The notes under the pieces were generated by a model that saw only the letters and a list, made by a program, of their open reading frames with translations, was not told where the DNA came from and did not search any database. The position numbers and the translations under genes are program-made. Below, one piece after another: positions 15,292 to 24,753 of a stretch of 43,186 nt of DNA. The stretch is taken from positions 1 to 43,186 of the forward strand of contig NZ_FNAP01000010.1 in the NCBI RefSeq assembly GCF_900101965.1, written 5' to 3'. This DNA is from Rhodospira trueperi (GTDB lineage Bacteria > Pseudomonadota > Alphaproteobacteria > Rhodospirillales > Rhodospirillaceae). The first letter of the stretch is position 1. Every line of letters starts with the position of its first letter.

Positions 15292-16947
15292 TCAGAATAG
15301 GGCCGCGCGAACATCAAAGACGACAACACCCGCAGCGGCGTCGCAATGGTGGCAGCCTATGATGCCGGGTTCGAAGTCCGGCGTGATCCGGCGCACCCGG
15401 GTTTCTTCGTAGCATGTCAAATCAAGCGCCGTGATTTCCATCACATTGAGCCCGTATCCGTAAGTGCCATGGGAATTCTCCTGTGACGTTCGGTACAGAC
15501 GTCCGTTCTCGTGAAACACGCGCCCGCCGTTTCGGGCAGTGCAGGACCCGACCACCACCGGATTCAGGGGGTGGGGCTCCAATCGACGCAGAAGCGGGCT
15601 GTCGGCGCGATAAACATGCAATTCCCCACTATAATCATCGAAAATATCGCCAAATATGTTGGTGAACACCCACCAAGCGTTCTCATGGACCGCCAGCACC
15701 GTATCCGCGGCGCGGGTCCCTTCCAATGCCGTCGCCACCAGTTCCCATTCCAAAGGAAACGCGCGCGCGCGCCACACCTCGATGCGGGCGGCTTGGATTG
15801 TTTCCGGTATCATCCAGATGTCGCCGTTCCACCTGAAGACAAACGGAAAAGAAAGGTGATAGGGGCGCCGCAACGCATCGCCGATGACGTCGAAGCGGTC
15901 ACCGTCCGTTCGGGCCACGGCAATATGGCCAAGGCCGGTCCTGTAATCGTAATCCTCATAGAACACGTACAGGCCGTCTTCGGTCTCGAACAGGAACGGA
16001 TCAGCCCAAAAGGCATGGCTTGGCGGCATCACAGACTGAGCCGCCGCAGGGTCGAAGGTGTGGGGAGTGCCCCGGCCGATCTTCAGATAAAACCCCCCGT
16101 ACCGGCGGCCGAGGCGGGCGCCGGCGGCCCGTTTGAACCGCTGCACGACCTCCCCGCCCCACCGCGTCAGGTAGCGGGGCACGTGGGATCGCGCCGATGG
16201 CGATGGTCTCGGTTCGGCCAACCCGAGATCCTGAACGGCGCCGTCCTGGTGCAGGCGCGCCAGCTCCCGCATCACCAACGGCACCGCCTTCTCGCGCAAG
16301 AACGCGTGATGACGGCTAGCCGGGAACTTCGTGTCATGGTCAACACGGGCAACGACGCGAGGAGGCTCTTCCGCACTCTGTTGGACCGTCAGGACGACGG
16401 GGGTGACAGGGGCTTCCTCAAACGCCTCGCGATAGCCGGCCCCGCTCGCGAAGGCATCAAGCCGCCAGACCCCGAATCGGGTTCGGGCACACAGCGTCAG
16501 GACTCTTGGATCGTGGACGAAATCGACCACAACATCGAATGTCCGTTGGCCGGCCACCGCTTCTGCCAGAGGCATGACCGGGGCGGAGGTGGGCTGCGGC
16601 GGGCGCTCTCCACTGGTCGACCCACGCTGAAAGCGGGCTGTCACGCCGGCCTCCGCCCACATCAGCGCCCTTACGGCGATTGAAGTGGTTGCTGCTGGAC
16701 GGGGAGCGTCCACAAAAACGAGCGCCTCAATGGAGAAGCGCACATCCGTCACAATATGGTCGATGAACCGCCGCTCGGCGCGCGTGGGCGCGGCCGGATC
16801 CGCAACCACAATGGCAGTCCGCACAACGCCCGGCCGTGGCGCGGGTGTCGCACCGCCACCGTTCGACCGAGACCGTCCCGTCCTGGGGGGACCGGCTCTG
16901 GCAGGGGACGCAGCGGCCAGCGCCGGGTCCAATCCGTTCATTGTCAC
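15292..16947 (-). CDS. GINT1-like protein (beta-propeller sugar-active domain)
   Basis: A 551-residue protein. Residues about 110-255 (FDVVVDFVHDPRVLTLCART, YREAFEEAPVT) resemble the formyltransferase-like front part of this family. Residues about 270-551 match the glucosamine inositolphosphorylceramide transferase N-terminal/arabinanase-like propeller, with HAFWADPFLFETEDGLYVFYE, SFPFVFRWNGDIWMIPE, SGELHVYRADSPLL and HENGRLYRTSQENS. Bacterial members sit in polysaccharide or glycan loci, but their reaction is not established. The start is the GTG at 16947 with AGGG 7 bases upstream; an ATG at 16941 is an alternative. The first 40 residues are low-complexity. It follows the radical SAM gene on the same strand after 600 bases. 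Confidence 0.78.
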   Translation of the reverse strand: MTMNGLDPALAAASPARAGPPRTGRSRSNGGGATPAPRPGVVRTAIVVADPAAPTRAERRFIDHIVTDVRFSIEALVFVDAPRPAATTSIAVRALMWAEAGVTARFQRGSTSGERPPQPTSAPVMPLAEAVAGQRTFDVVVDFVHDPRVLTLCARTRFGVWRLDAFASGAGYREAFEEAPVTPVVLTVQQSAEEPPRVVARVDHDTKFPASRHHAFLREKAVPLVMRELARLHQDGAVQDLGLAEPRPSPSARSHVPRYLTRWGGEVVQRFKRAAGARLGRRYGGFYLKIGRGTPHTFDPAAAQSVMPPSHAFWADPFLFETEDGLYVFYEDYDYRTGLGHIAVARTDGDRFDVIGDALRRPYHLSFPFVFRWNGDIWMIPETIQAARIEVWRARAFPLEWELVATALEGTRAADTVLAVHENAWWVFTNIFGDIFDDYSGELHVYRADSPLLRRLEPHPLNPVVVGSCTARNGGRVFHENGRLYRTSQENSHGTYGYGLNVMEITALDLTCYEETRVRRITPDFEPGIIGCHHCDAAAGVVVFDVRAALF

Positions 16948-17554
16948 GCCACGGCCCTATTTTCGGCGACGTCCTCGCCCAAGACACTCAACCAATGGCT
17001 TCCCGATCTCCGCCCCCAAACGCGCGCCCATCGCTGATCGGCTGCGACAGGCCCATTAGGCGCCTCGCTGGTTCAGCGAAGCACCGGCCCGCCTCCAATG
17101 GATCACCGTGCCGGAAGGAAAACGGTTGCAGGTCTAGGACACCCCATCCTCGGTCAACGCGGAAACTCAATACAGGTGACGAGATTAGACCCCTAGGACC
17201 GCAGCTTCAACCGCCTTCTCAGGGAGGACCGGTGCTGCCAGCGGGAATGACAATCAGGAGACGGAATCGCCAATCCATGACCCGCTGTCTCCCAGGGACC
17301 CGGCTTTCTGTCGGCGCGAGCCCATGCCGTCGCCACCGGCGCGTTATGCCATGACGACACAGCACCCTATCGCGGCAACGCTGCACGCGAGGTAGCGACC
17401 CGGATCTTTCGGACCTTGGTTCTTATGCCGAGACACGCCCCGGCAACGCCCAACTCGGCCGAAAAAGCGACTGATCGGACCGTATCGGACGGCCGAAACG
17501 GCCCCTTTCGGGCCGAAACGACACATCACGCCGGCCTCTCGTCGATCCATTCGA
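16948..17554. other. 607-base gap without a recognised gene
   Basis: I find no family-like protein on either strand. The decamer GGCCGAAACG is repeated exactly at 17491-17500 and 17511-17520, and an imperfect hairpin spans 17491-17514 close to the radical SAM stop; it may act as its transcript end. Confidence 0.5.
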
Positions 17555-19276
17555 TCACGTCGGGCTCGACGCCAACGCCACCCCGGACTCCTCCGGCCGG
17601 ATCGAAGGCACGGGGGATGGCTGATCGTCGGTCGCCCGCGCCAGATCCCACGAGATCAGGTCACCATACTCGTCGAACATTTTTCGCGATCGATCATCCG
17701 TCTCGATCAGGTGATGGATTCGGTCCATGGCTTCCACGGCGGCGTCCGAGTCACCCATATGTTTGTGACACAGCGCCTTGCAATACAATGCAATGATATG
17801 AAATGTATGGCGAACCAGAACATCTTCAAACTCCACCAGCGCTTTCTTATAATGCCCAGATCTCATCTTTACATTATTGATGAAGTTCACATCCAGGTTG
17901 GCCCTGTACGCCAATTTCTCCAGATCATCCGCCGATATCTCCGGCGTGTCGAATGAACGGTCGCGATACGTTCCCGTCCACGACCGGTCATCGTTCGACA
18001 GGACCCCCATATCGCTGAATTCTTGGAACATCTCGCTCCCAATCAAGGGCATTGCCACCATGAATTCGCACCAGTCGGCGCCCAAATCACGGGCAAACGC
18101 CACGGTTTCCTTCATGTTCTCTATAGTCTCTCCGGGAAATCCAAGAATGAAATAGCACCGGACATAAATATCATGGTTAACAGCATAGGCTACCAAGTCT
18201 CTGGCACGGTCCAAACTGCATCGTTTCTTGATGATATGTTTTTGGACATAGTCGCTTCCCGATTCGATTGCGAGAGTAAGAACGCTCATACCGGCGCGGC
18301 GAAGCGCTTCAATGACATCTTTATCGAGAGTATTAACAGAAAGAGCATTTGGAAATTGCATTTCCATGTTCTCAATGTTCAAACCATCAATTGCATCAAG
18401 AAGGCCAACAATTCTTTCTTTCTTGATGGTGAACATGTCATCTTCAGGAACGAAAAGATTGACGCCCCAGCGTTTGTTCAGGATTCTTATTTCTTCCAGA
18501 ACATTTTCTTGAGATCGATACCGCATTTCCCGCCCGTGAACGGTATGGCTGCTGCAAAACGTACAATGGAACGGGCACCCGCGCGACGTCATGATCGAGG
18601 CCATCCGGGCTTCGCGCGCCGCCCCGAAATTCCGCTTCCGCGAGTAGGGGGAATTCACATAGGCATCCATGTCCAGAAGGTCCCAATCCGGGAACGGCAA
18701 ACGATCCAGGTCTTCGACCATCAAACAGCGATCCAGCACCCCGGTCCGATGATCGGTGATCGCTGTCTTGTCGAAGAACCCGCGCACGTCCGCTGGGACG
18801 CCCTCGGCCATCTGTCTGATGAACTGCGCGAATCCGAGTTCCGCCTCCCCTCGGGCCACCCAATCGACATCGGGGCGCGCGAGCAGGCCATACACGTCAT
18901 TGGTTGCGTGCATGCCCCCGACGACAACGGTTGTGTCGGGCCACATCTCGCGAAGGATAGGCATCATGCGGCCAAAAAACTCAACAGAAAATGAGAACAT
19001 AAAAGAAACAGCAAGAATATCAGGAGATCGCTCTACAGAATCGTTCGCTACATTAAAAATGAAGTTTTCGATTGATCCGTGCTTACCTCTATTGAGCGTT
19101 TCTATATTGTAATCAATTAGATCAACAAACTTAACCCCTGCCGATTCTTTGATCGCAGAAGACAGGTACATTATTCCTAACGGCATCGAAACCGCCGGAT
19201 ATACATTGCTTCCCCCCAGTATACCGTCCACTGATATCGTCGGAAGATTGACAAACGTCACATTGGGGGTGGTCAT
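17555..19276 (-). CDS. B12-binding-domain radical SAM protein
   Basis: A 573-residue protein with a Rossmann-like B12-binding region (about residues 20-160, with VVVGGMHATND) and a radical SAM core whose cluster ligands are C234, C238 and C241 in RGCPFHCTFCSS. Downstream are LTLAIESGSDYVQKHIIKKR and FILGFPGETIENMKETV, both typical of this superfamily. The last part (about 470-540) looks like helical repeats. Such enzymes often modify lipids, sugars or peptides; the substrate here is unknown. AGGAG lies about 8 bases before the ATG. The gene is visibly AT-richer than its neighbours, especially 17.8-19.3 kb, which suggests recent acquisition. Its partner may be the GINT1-like gene downstream. 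Confidence 0.87.
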   Translation of the reverse strand: MTTPNVTFVNLPTISVDGILGGSNVYPAVSMPLGIMYLSSAIKESAGVKFVDLIDYNIETLNRGKHGSIENFIFNVANDSVERSPDILAVSFMFSFSVEFFGRMMPILREMWPDTTVVVGGMHATNDVYGLLARPDVDWVARGEAELGFAQFIRQMAEGVPADVRGFFDKTAITDHRTGVLDRCLMVEDLDRLPFPDWDLLDMDAYVNSPYSRKRNFGAAREARMASIMTSRGCPFHCTFCSSHTVHGREMRYRSQENVLEEIRILNKRWGVNLFVPEDDMFTIKKERIVGLLDAIDGLNIENMEMQFPNALSVNTLDKDVIEALRRAGMSVLTLAIESGSDYVQKHIIKKRCSLDRARDLVAYAVNHDIYVRCYFILGFPGETIENMKETVAFARDLGADWCEFMVAMPLIGSEMFQEFSDMGVLSNDDRSWTGTYRDRSFDTPEISADDLEKLAYRANLDVNFINNVKMRSGHYKKALVEFEDVLVRHTFHIIALYCKALCHKHMGDSDAAVEAMDRIHHLIETDDRSRKMFDEYGDLISWDLARATDDQPSPVPSIRPEESGVALASSPT

Positions 19277-19390
19277 GGTCAGATCTCCTGGCAGGAGAAC
19301 CTGGCAATAACGATTTTGCCTCTTTATGATCGGTGTCTCTGAGTTAAAATTCTGCGAACGAACGGCGCGAAAATGCGCCCATACGCCGCC

Positions 19391-19420
19391 GGCGGAGTGC
19401 CGCGATGCGGCGGCTCCGCC
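19391..19420 (-). terminator. strong double-stem hairpin after the acyl-CoA synthetase/GNAT gene
   Basis: GGCGGAG pairs with CTCCGCC, and inside it GCCGC pairs with GCGGC around GAT. It lies about 30 bases past the stop at 19452 on the minus strand. A short T-run follows only some distance later, so termination strength is uncertain. Confidence 0.5.
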
Positions 19421-19451
19421 TTACGGTCATTGCAGGGTTCGTATCGCCCGC

Positions 19452-22169
19452 TTACGCCGGATCATGCGCCGAGCGTTCCGGCACCTCCTGGAGTTCCAGC
19501 ACCAGCTCGTACACATCCTCCTCGACCATGCGTTCGCGGCGGAAACCCAGGTTCTCGCAGAAATGCAGCATGCGGGTGTTGTCCTTCAGCACCTGCCCGA
19601 TCATCTGCCGGGTGCCGCGCGCGCGGCAGTAGCGGATCATCTTTTCCAGCAGTGCCACGCCGAGCCCGGAGCCCTTCAGGTCGGAGCGCACGACGATGGA
19701 GAACTCGGTGCGTTCGTTGTCGGCGTCGGTCACCGTGCGCACCACACCCAGTGTTTCCTCTGCCTTGTCCTTGTCCAAGTCAGCGCGGGCAATGAAAGCC
19801 ATTTCGCGCTCGTAGTCGATCTGCGTCAGGCGGGCCATCTGATCGTGCGGCAGTTCCTTGACCAGCCCGAAGAAGCGGAACCGAATGTCCTCCGACGTCA
19901 GACTGGAGACGAACTCGTAGTGCTTAGGCTCGTCCTCCGGGCGGATCGGGCGCAACAGCACCTTCTCGCCGTTCGTCATGGTGAACCATTCCTCCTGTTC
20001 CTTGGGATAGGGACGAATGGCGAGACGGTGCGGTCCGCGTGTCTGCTTGGGGTCCAGCTTGATGCGGGCATCGACGGCAAGCACGCCCCGGCTGTCGGCG
20101 AACAGCGGGTTGATGTCCAGTTCCGTGATCTCCGGAATGTCGCACACAAGCTGCGAGACCTTGATGAGGGTCAGGCAGATGGCGTCCAGATCAGCCGGCG
20201 GGCGGTCGCGGTAGCCCTGAAGGCGCTTGTAGATACGCGTGTTCTCGATCAGGTTGCGGGCGAGGTTCATGTTCAACGGAGGCAGGGTCACCGCCCGGTC
20301 GGCGATCACCTCGACGGCGGTACCGCCCTCGCCGAACAGAACCACCAGGCCGAACACCGCGTCGGTGGTCACGCCGATGATGAGCTCGTGAGCGCCCGGG
20401 CGGCGCATCATCCTCTGCACCGTGAAGCCGTCGATCTGGGCATCGGGGAAGGTCTCGCCCACCCGGTTCAGCATGCTCTGGGCCGCCTGCCGCGTTTCCT
20501 CGGGCGAGTTGAGGTTCAGCATCACGCCGCCGACATCAGACTTATGCGTGATGTCGGGCGAGAGGATCTTGACCGCCACCGTGCAGCCCATGCGGTCGGC
20601 GATCTCCAGCGCCTCGTCGGGCGTGCGCGCGATATGGGTCTCGACGGTCGGAATGCCGTAGGCCGCGAACACCGCCTTGGCATCCGGCTCGCTCATCACG
20701 AAGTGCCCCTTGGCCATCGACCCTTCGATGACCAACCGGGCCGTGGTCGTGGCCGGGGTGAATTCCACGGGAAGCGAGGCCGGCGTCTCCATCAGCATTT
20801 TCTGGTTGCGGGCGAAGGTCACCGTGTGCATGAACGCCCGCACCGCCTGATCCGGCGTTTCGTAGGAGGGCAGACGCGCCTGTGCGAACATGCGGCGGGC
20901 ATTCGCGACGGCACCCTCGCCGACGAAGCAGGTGGTGATGTGCGCCCGCTTGTTCTTCTCGGCCAGTTCAATGACCTTTTCGGCGATCTCGTCCGGACTG
21001 CTGATGGCGGTCGGCGCGTGCATCACGAGCATCGAGTCCACCTCGGGCGCCGTGAACAGGACCTCCATGGAGTCCGTATAACGCTTGCCCGGCGCGTCAC
21101 CGATGATGTCGATGGGGTTGGAGCGCGACCACGTCGGCGGCAACACGGCATCAAGCTTGCCGACGGTCTCGTCGGACAGGACCGCCATCGTGCCGCCCAT
21201 GTCGATCAGATCGTCGACGGCCATGACCCCGATGCCGCCGCCGTTGGTCATGATGGCCAGCCGTTCGCCTTTCAGGCGGCGTTGGTGGGCGACCGTTTCC
21301 ACCGCCTCGAACAGTTCCTCAAGGTTGTACACCCGCAGAATGCCGGCACGGCGGAAGGCGGCGTCGTAGATATGATCGGCCCCGGCCAGCGCGCCGGTGT
21401 GCGAGGCGGCGGCCTTCGCGCCCTCGGCGACGCGGCCCGACTTGATGGCCAGGACGGGCTTGTTTCGGGCGGCGGCGCGGGCTGCGGACATGAACTTGCG
21501 GGCGTCGCGCACGGCCTCGATGTACAGCAGAATGGCGCGGACGTCGGGGTGCGTGCCCAGATAGTCGATGGTATCGCCGAAATCGACATCCAGATTGTCG
21601 CCCAGCGAGATGAAGTGCGAAAAGCCGATGCCGCGCGGCGTGGCCCAATCCAGCACCGCCGTGCACAGGGCGCCGGACTGGCTGACGAACGCCACCTTAC
21701 CGGGCTTGGCCGGTTCGTGCAGGAAGCTGGCGTTCAGGTTCACGCCCGGGACCAGAAGACCGACGCAGTTCGGCCCCAACAGGCGCATGCCGAAATGACC
21801 GGCGATTTCCAGCATCCGCTCCTGGGCGGTGCGGCCCTCGTCGTCCTTGATCTGACCCAGGCCGGCGGTGATGACAATGGCCGCCAGCACGCCCTTGTCG
21901 CCCAGGGCCTGGACCACATCGGGCACCGCCTTCGGCGGAACGCAGACGACCGCCATGTCCGGCGTCACCGGCAACGCGGCCACATCCTTGTAGGCGAGAA
22001 CACCGGCGATCGCCGATTCCTTGGGATTGACCGGCATGATCGGACCCTGGAACCCGCCCATCAGCAGGTTACGCATGACCAGCGCCCCGACCGTTTGCGG
22101 GCGGTTCGAGGCCCCGATCACGGCAACCGAGCGCGGCGCGAACAGGCGTTCCAGATTCCGTGTGCTCAT
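19452..22169 (-). CDS. NDP-forming acyl-CoA synthetase fused to GNAT acetyltransferase (Pat-like)
   Basis: A 905-residue fusion. Residues 8-130 are the CoA-binding domain (RSVAVIGASNRPQTVGALVM), about 150-460 the ligase domain, about 480-700 an ATP-grasp domain (KILSPDITHKSDVGGVMLNL), and about 725-890 a GNAT domain (RNLL-type start LLRPIRPEDEPKHYEFVSSL, acetyl-CoA loop SDLKGSGLGVALL). Homologues such as Salmonella Pat and E. coli PatZ acetylate lysines, among them in acetyl-CoA synthetase. Here the position of the phosphohistidine of active synthetases is occupied by His257 (AAASHTGALAG). GAGGGA lies about 8 bases before the ATG. The gene is monocistronic. Whether it is a ligase, an acetyltransferase or both cannot be read from sequence. 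Confidence 0.9.
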   Translation of the reverse strand: MSTRNLERLFAPRSVAVIGASNRPQTVGALVMRNLLMGGFQGPIMPVNPKESAIAGVLAYKDVAALPVTPDMAVVCVPPKAVPDVVQALGDKGVLAAIVITAGLGQIKDDEGRTAQERMLEIAGHFGMRLLGPNCVGLLVPGVNLNASFLHEPAKPGKVAFVSQSGALCTAVLDWATPRGIGFSHFISLGDNLDVDFGDTIDYLGTHPDVRAILLYIEAVRDARKFMSAARAAARNKPVLAIKSGRVAEGAKAAASHTGALAGADHIYDAAFRRAGILRVYNLEELFEAVETVAHQRRLKGERLAIMTNGGGIGVMAVDDLIDMGGTMAVLSDETVGKLDAVLPPTWSRSNPIDIIGDAPGKRYTDSMEVLFTAPEVDSMLVMHAPTAISSPDEIAEKVIELAEKNKRAHITTCFVGEGAVANARRMFAQARLPSYETPDQAVRAFMHTVTFARNQKMLMETPASLPVEFTPATTTARLVIEGSMAKGHFVMSEPDAKAVFAAYGIPTVETHIARTPDEALEIADRMGCTVAVKILSPDITHKSDVGGVMLNLNSPEETRQAAQSMLNRVGETFPDAQIDGFTVQRMMRRPGAHELIIGVTTDAVFGLVVLFGEGGTAVEVIADRAVTLPPLNMNLARNLIENTRIYKRLQGYRDRPPADLDAICLTLIKVSQLVCDIPEITELDINPLFADSRGVLAVDARIKLDPKQTRGPHRLAIRPYPKEQEEWFTMTNGEKVLLRPIRPEDEPKHYEFVSSLTSEDIRFRFFGLVKELPHDQMARLTQIDYEREMAFIARADLDKDKAEETLGVVRTVTDADNERTEFSIVVRSDLKGSGLGVALLEKMIRYCRARGTRQMIGQVLKDNTRMLHFCENLGFRRERMVEEDVYELVLELQEVPERSAHDPA

Positions 22170-22297
22170 CTTTTATCCCTCGACGGTATGGGCTGAATGA
22201 CCCGAGCGTTCAGATCGAGGGTACGCCTTTTTTGCTGCACTGCAAGATCAACCATCCGGACCCGGTCCGGTTTCTGTCCGACCCGGGTCCACCCCGA

Positions 22298-23341
22298 TCA
22301 ATCCGGCACGAACAGCTTGCCCTGGAACAAGGCCAGCATGGTGCGCAGAAACACGGTGACGACCACGATGGTGGTAATGGCCAGCAGCCCCCAGCCGACA
22401 TACAAGGTCCAATTCGTCCCGGTCAGGGCATGAAACTCCAGCGTGGCCACGGTGACCGCCGCTATCGGGAAGGTGTAGGCCCACCAGGACACGAAAAACG
22501 GCACTTTCATGTACTGCGCGACCAGGGAGAAATTCAGCAGGGTGATGAACAGGGCCAAGTGGATCATCATGCGGGCAAAGCCGTCCAGGGCCTCGGCATG
22601 GGCGGCGCCGTCCGGCAGAAGTCCGGCGTTCAACTGAATGTAGGACAGGAACCCGATGGCCGGGGGCGCGATCAGGATGAACAGGGTGGGGACGAATTTC
22701 GCCGGCATCTGATCGTGAAACACGATGCGATAGAACACGATGGTGAACAGCAGGAGCCAGAACACCATGCCGATCGAAAAGAAGAACCAGGACACCTCGT
22801 CATAGCCCAGGCGCGTCCCGCTCAACGGCACCAGAACGTTCCCGACGATCGGAATGAACCAGGCCGGGTTGGAATGATTGATCTGATGATTGTGAACGAT
22901 CCATCGGCCGATCAGGCGTAGCGTCAGCAGCAAATGCAAACCGGTCCCGACGGCCCACAGCAACAGAGTGACAGTGTGCGAGTAAGGACCGGTCCCCAGC
23001 GACAGCAACAACAGACTGATTGAGACCGCTGGAAAGAAGCTAGACCGGATCGGGTGATTGAACTCCGCTTTCACCTCAGCCGGATGCAACATCCATTTGA
23101 AGACATACAGGATGGCGATGGCGACGAAGGCCACGCCAGCGAACCCCAGCACGGCCTCACCGATGATCGACGGCATCTCCAGCACATGGTGTGCCTTGCG
23201 CCAGGCAATGCCGAGTCCCGCCGTGCCCATGACCAGGGCAAACAGCGGAATCGGCACGTGCATCAACCAGTTCGATTCGACCTTCTCGGCGTGGGTCGGC
23301 GTCTGCGTGCCCGCTGCGGCGGGCGCGGCTGTCTCGTTCAT
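22298..23341 (-). CDS. SLAC1/TehA-family anion channel or transporter
   Basis: About 347 residues with roughly ten hydrophobic helices. Typical pieces are NWLMHVPIPLFALVMGTAGL near the N-terminus, NHPIRSSFFPAVSISLLLLS, and the C-terminal SWWAYTFPIAAVTVATLEF. The family contains plant SLAC1 anion channels and bacterial TehA (tellurite and C4-dicarboxylate transport). GGAGGA lies 9 bases before the ATG at 23341; a TTG four codons earlier would be too close to it, which decides the start. It stands between the acyl-CoA synthetase and NUDIX genes on the same strand. The transported anion is unknown. Confidence 0.87.
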   Translation of the reverse strand: MNETAAPAAAGTQTPTHAEKVESNWLMHVPIPLFALVMGTAGLGIAWRKAHHVLEMPSIIGEAVLGFAGVAFVAIAILYVFKWMLHPAEVKAEFNHPIRSSFFPAVSISLLLLSLGTGPYSHTVTLLLWAVGTGLHLLLTLRLIGRWIVHNHQINHSNPAWFIPIVGNVLVPLSGTRLGYDEVSWFFFSIGMVFWLLLFTIVFYRIVFHDQMPAKFVPTLFILIAPPAIGFLSYIQLNAGLLPDGAAHAEALDGFARMMIHLALFITLLNFSLVAQYMKVPFFVSWWAYTFPIAAVTVATLEFHALTGTNWTLYVGWGLLAITTIVVVTVFLRTMLALFQGKLFVPD

Positions 23342-23404
23342 GGGAAACAATCCTCCATCAATGTTCGACGTTGCCGTCTGCGCTCATGGTTATATTCGCC
23401 ACCC

Positions 23405-23998
23405 CTAATATGCAAGCCGTGACTGGACCGACTCCGGAATCTGCCCAGCCAGTGCCATCAGGCGCGCCCGGAACAGGGTCGCAACGCTTTGCGCGTCGGT
23501 GATGGCGCCGGTCTCGGCCATGTGCACGGCCTCGCGGAACGGAACCCGACGGATCTCCAGCCTTTCCGTCTCCTCCGGATCGCTGGGACCCTCGGTCAAG
23601 TCCCAGGCTAAAAACGACACCGCCGCCTCGTCGGTGATGCAGTTCGACAGGTGCAGCCGCAGGATCTCGACCCATTGCCCCGCTATGAGACCCGTTTCCT
23701 CGCGCAACTCGCGACGCGCCGAGTCCAGGGCCTTGGTCCCCAACGGACATCCCCCCTCTGGCAGTTCCCAACTCCATGCCCCGAGCGGATAGCGGAACTG
23801 GCCCACCAGGGTTACCGACCCGTCTGAGTCCACAGGCAACACACAGACAGAGCGGTTTTGAAAATGAACCACCCCGTATCGTCCAAGGGTTCCGGCCGGT
23901 GTGATCACCTGATGCTCGGTGACCCGAATCCACGGGTTGTCGTAAACCTTCCGCGTCGAGAGCGTTCTCCAGGGACTGTTGTCTGGATCGGATGGCAT
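23405..23998 (-). CDS. NUDIX hydrolase, ADP-sugar pyrophosphatase-like
   Basis: A 197-residue protein with a NUDIX box at about residues 82-104 (GGCPLGTKALDSARRELREE, then TGL). The catalytic REL.EE core is intact; the Glu normally found after GX5 is Thr. The N-terminal VYDNPWIRVTEHQV...GRYGVVHFQNRSV and the late ERLEIRRVPFREAV resemble ADP-ribose/nucleoside-diphosphate-sugar hydrolases. These clear toxic or signalling nucleotide derivatives in the cytoplasm. AAGGAG lies about 8 bases before the ATG. The gene is divergent from pgpA. The substrate is not predictable. Confidence 0.88.
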   Translation of the reverse strand: MPSDPDNSPWRTLSTRKVYDNPWIRVTEHQVITPAGTLGRYGVVHFQNRSVCVLPVDSDGSVTLVGQFRYPLGAWSWELPEGGCPLGTKALDSARRELREETGLIAGQWVEILRLHLSNCITDEAAVSFLAWDLTEGPSDPEETERLEIRRVPFREAVHMAETGAITDAQSVATLFRARLMALAGQIPESVQSRLAY

Positions 23999-24105
23999 CG
24001 CCTTGGCTCCTTTTGACGCGACGAACCGCTGCCATCCGACGAAACACGCCCACGATACGTCGGGATGCTACAGGGTCGCCCCCGTCATTGATTTGATGGA
24101 GCGCA

Positions 24106-24753
24106 ATGGCCGGCAAGACACTCGCGATCATCGCCGGGACCCCATATGATGCGGACGCGCGCGCGTCCGGGATTCCCGGCATGGCCGCGCCCCGTTTCGT
24201 CGAGGGTCTCTTTGAAAAGGCTGTGTCGTTGTCCAACCGCCCGACTGTGACGCCCCCTCCCGCACCGCCCGGGCCGGCCGTGCGCTGGCTCGCCACTTGG
24301 TTCGGCAGCGGCCTGAGCCCCATTGCCCCGGGGACCGCCGGCTCCCTTGCCGCCCTGCCCTTCGCCTGGGGATTGAACGGCTGGGGTGGCCCGTGGCTGT
24401 TGCTGGCCGGCGCGCTGGCGGTTTTCGCCCTTGGAATCGGCGTCAGTGACGCCTACGGTCGCGCCGTCGGGCGCCGGGATCCCGCCGAGGTCGTGATCGA
24501 CGAGGTTGCCGGCCAATGGCTGACCCTGGGGCTTGTCCTGCTTGTCTTCCCTTGGGATGCTGTCTCCCTGACGCTCGGGTTCCTCGCCTTCCGCGTGGCC
24601 GACATCGTCAAGCCATGGCCGGCGCGCCAGATCGACCGCACGACCCACGGCGGCGTCGGAATCATGGCCGACGACATGGTTGCGGGCGTTTACGCCGCCG
24701 CCGCCGTTCTGCTTGGTCTGACCGCTCTTGAGATCTGGATCGTCGCGCCATGA
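24106..24753 (+). CDS. pgpA: phosphatidylglycerophosphatase A
   Basis: PgpA removes the phosphate from phosphatidylglycerol phosphate in the inner membrane. From residue 59 the protein matches the family: RWLATWFGSGLSPIAPGTAG, then VVIDEVAGQWLTL and the late KPWPARQIDR...GGVGIMADDMVAGV, with several membrane helices. Length is 215 residues, 50-55 more than usual, because of an N-terminal extension (MAGKTLAIIAGTPYDADARA...). The ATG at 24106 has GGAG nearby; an internal ATG at 24181 lacks a site, so the long form is preferred. It overlaps pncC by ATGA. Confidence 0.9.
   Translation: MAGKTLAIIAGTPYDADARASGIPGMAAPRFVEGLFEKAVSLSNRPTVTPPPAPPGPAVRWLATWFGSGLSPIAPGTAGSLAALPFAWGLNGWGGPWLLLAGALAVFALGIGVSDAYGRAVGRRDPAEVVIDEVAGQWLTLGLVLLVFPWDAVSLTLGFLAFRVADIVKPWPARQIDRTTHGGVGIMADDMVAGVYAAAAVLLGLTALEIWIVAP

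Noticed and set aside
17344-17550. Small minus-strand ORF in the gap before the radical SAM gene stop
   Set aside because: No RBS, Arg/Cys-rich random-looking composition, no family resemblance.
19326-22196. 956-codon plus-strand frame opposite the acyl-CoA synthetase/GNAT gene
   Set aside because: His/Arg/Gln-rich composition without motifs; a shadow frame.
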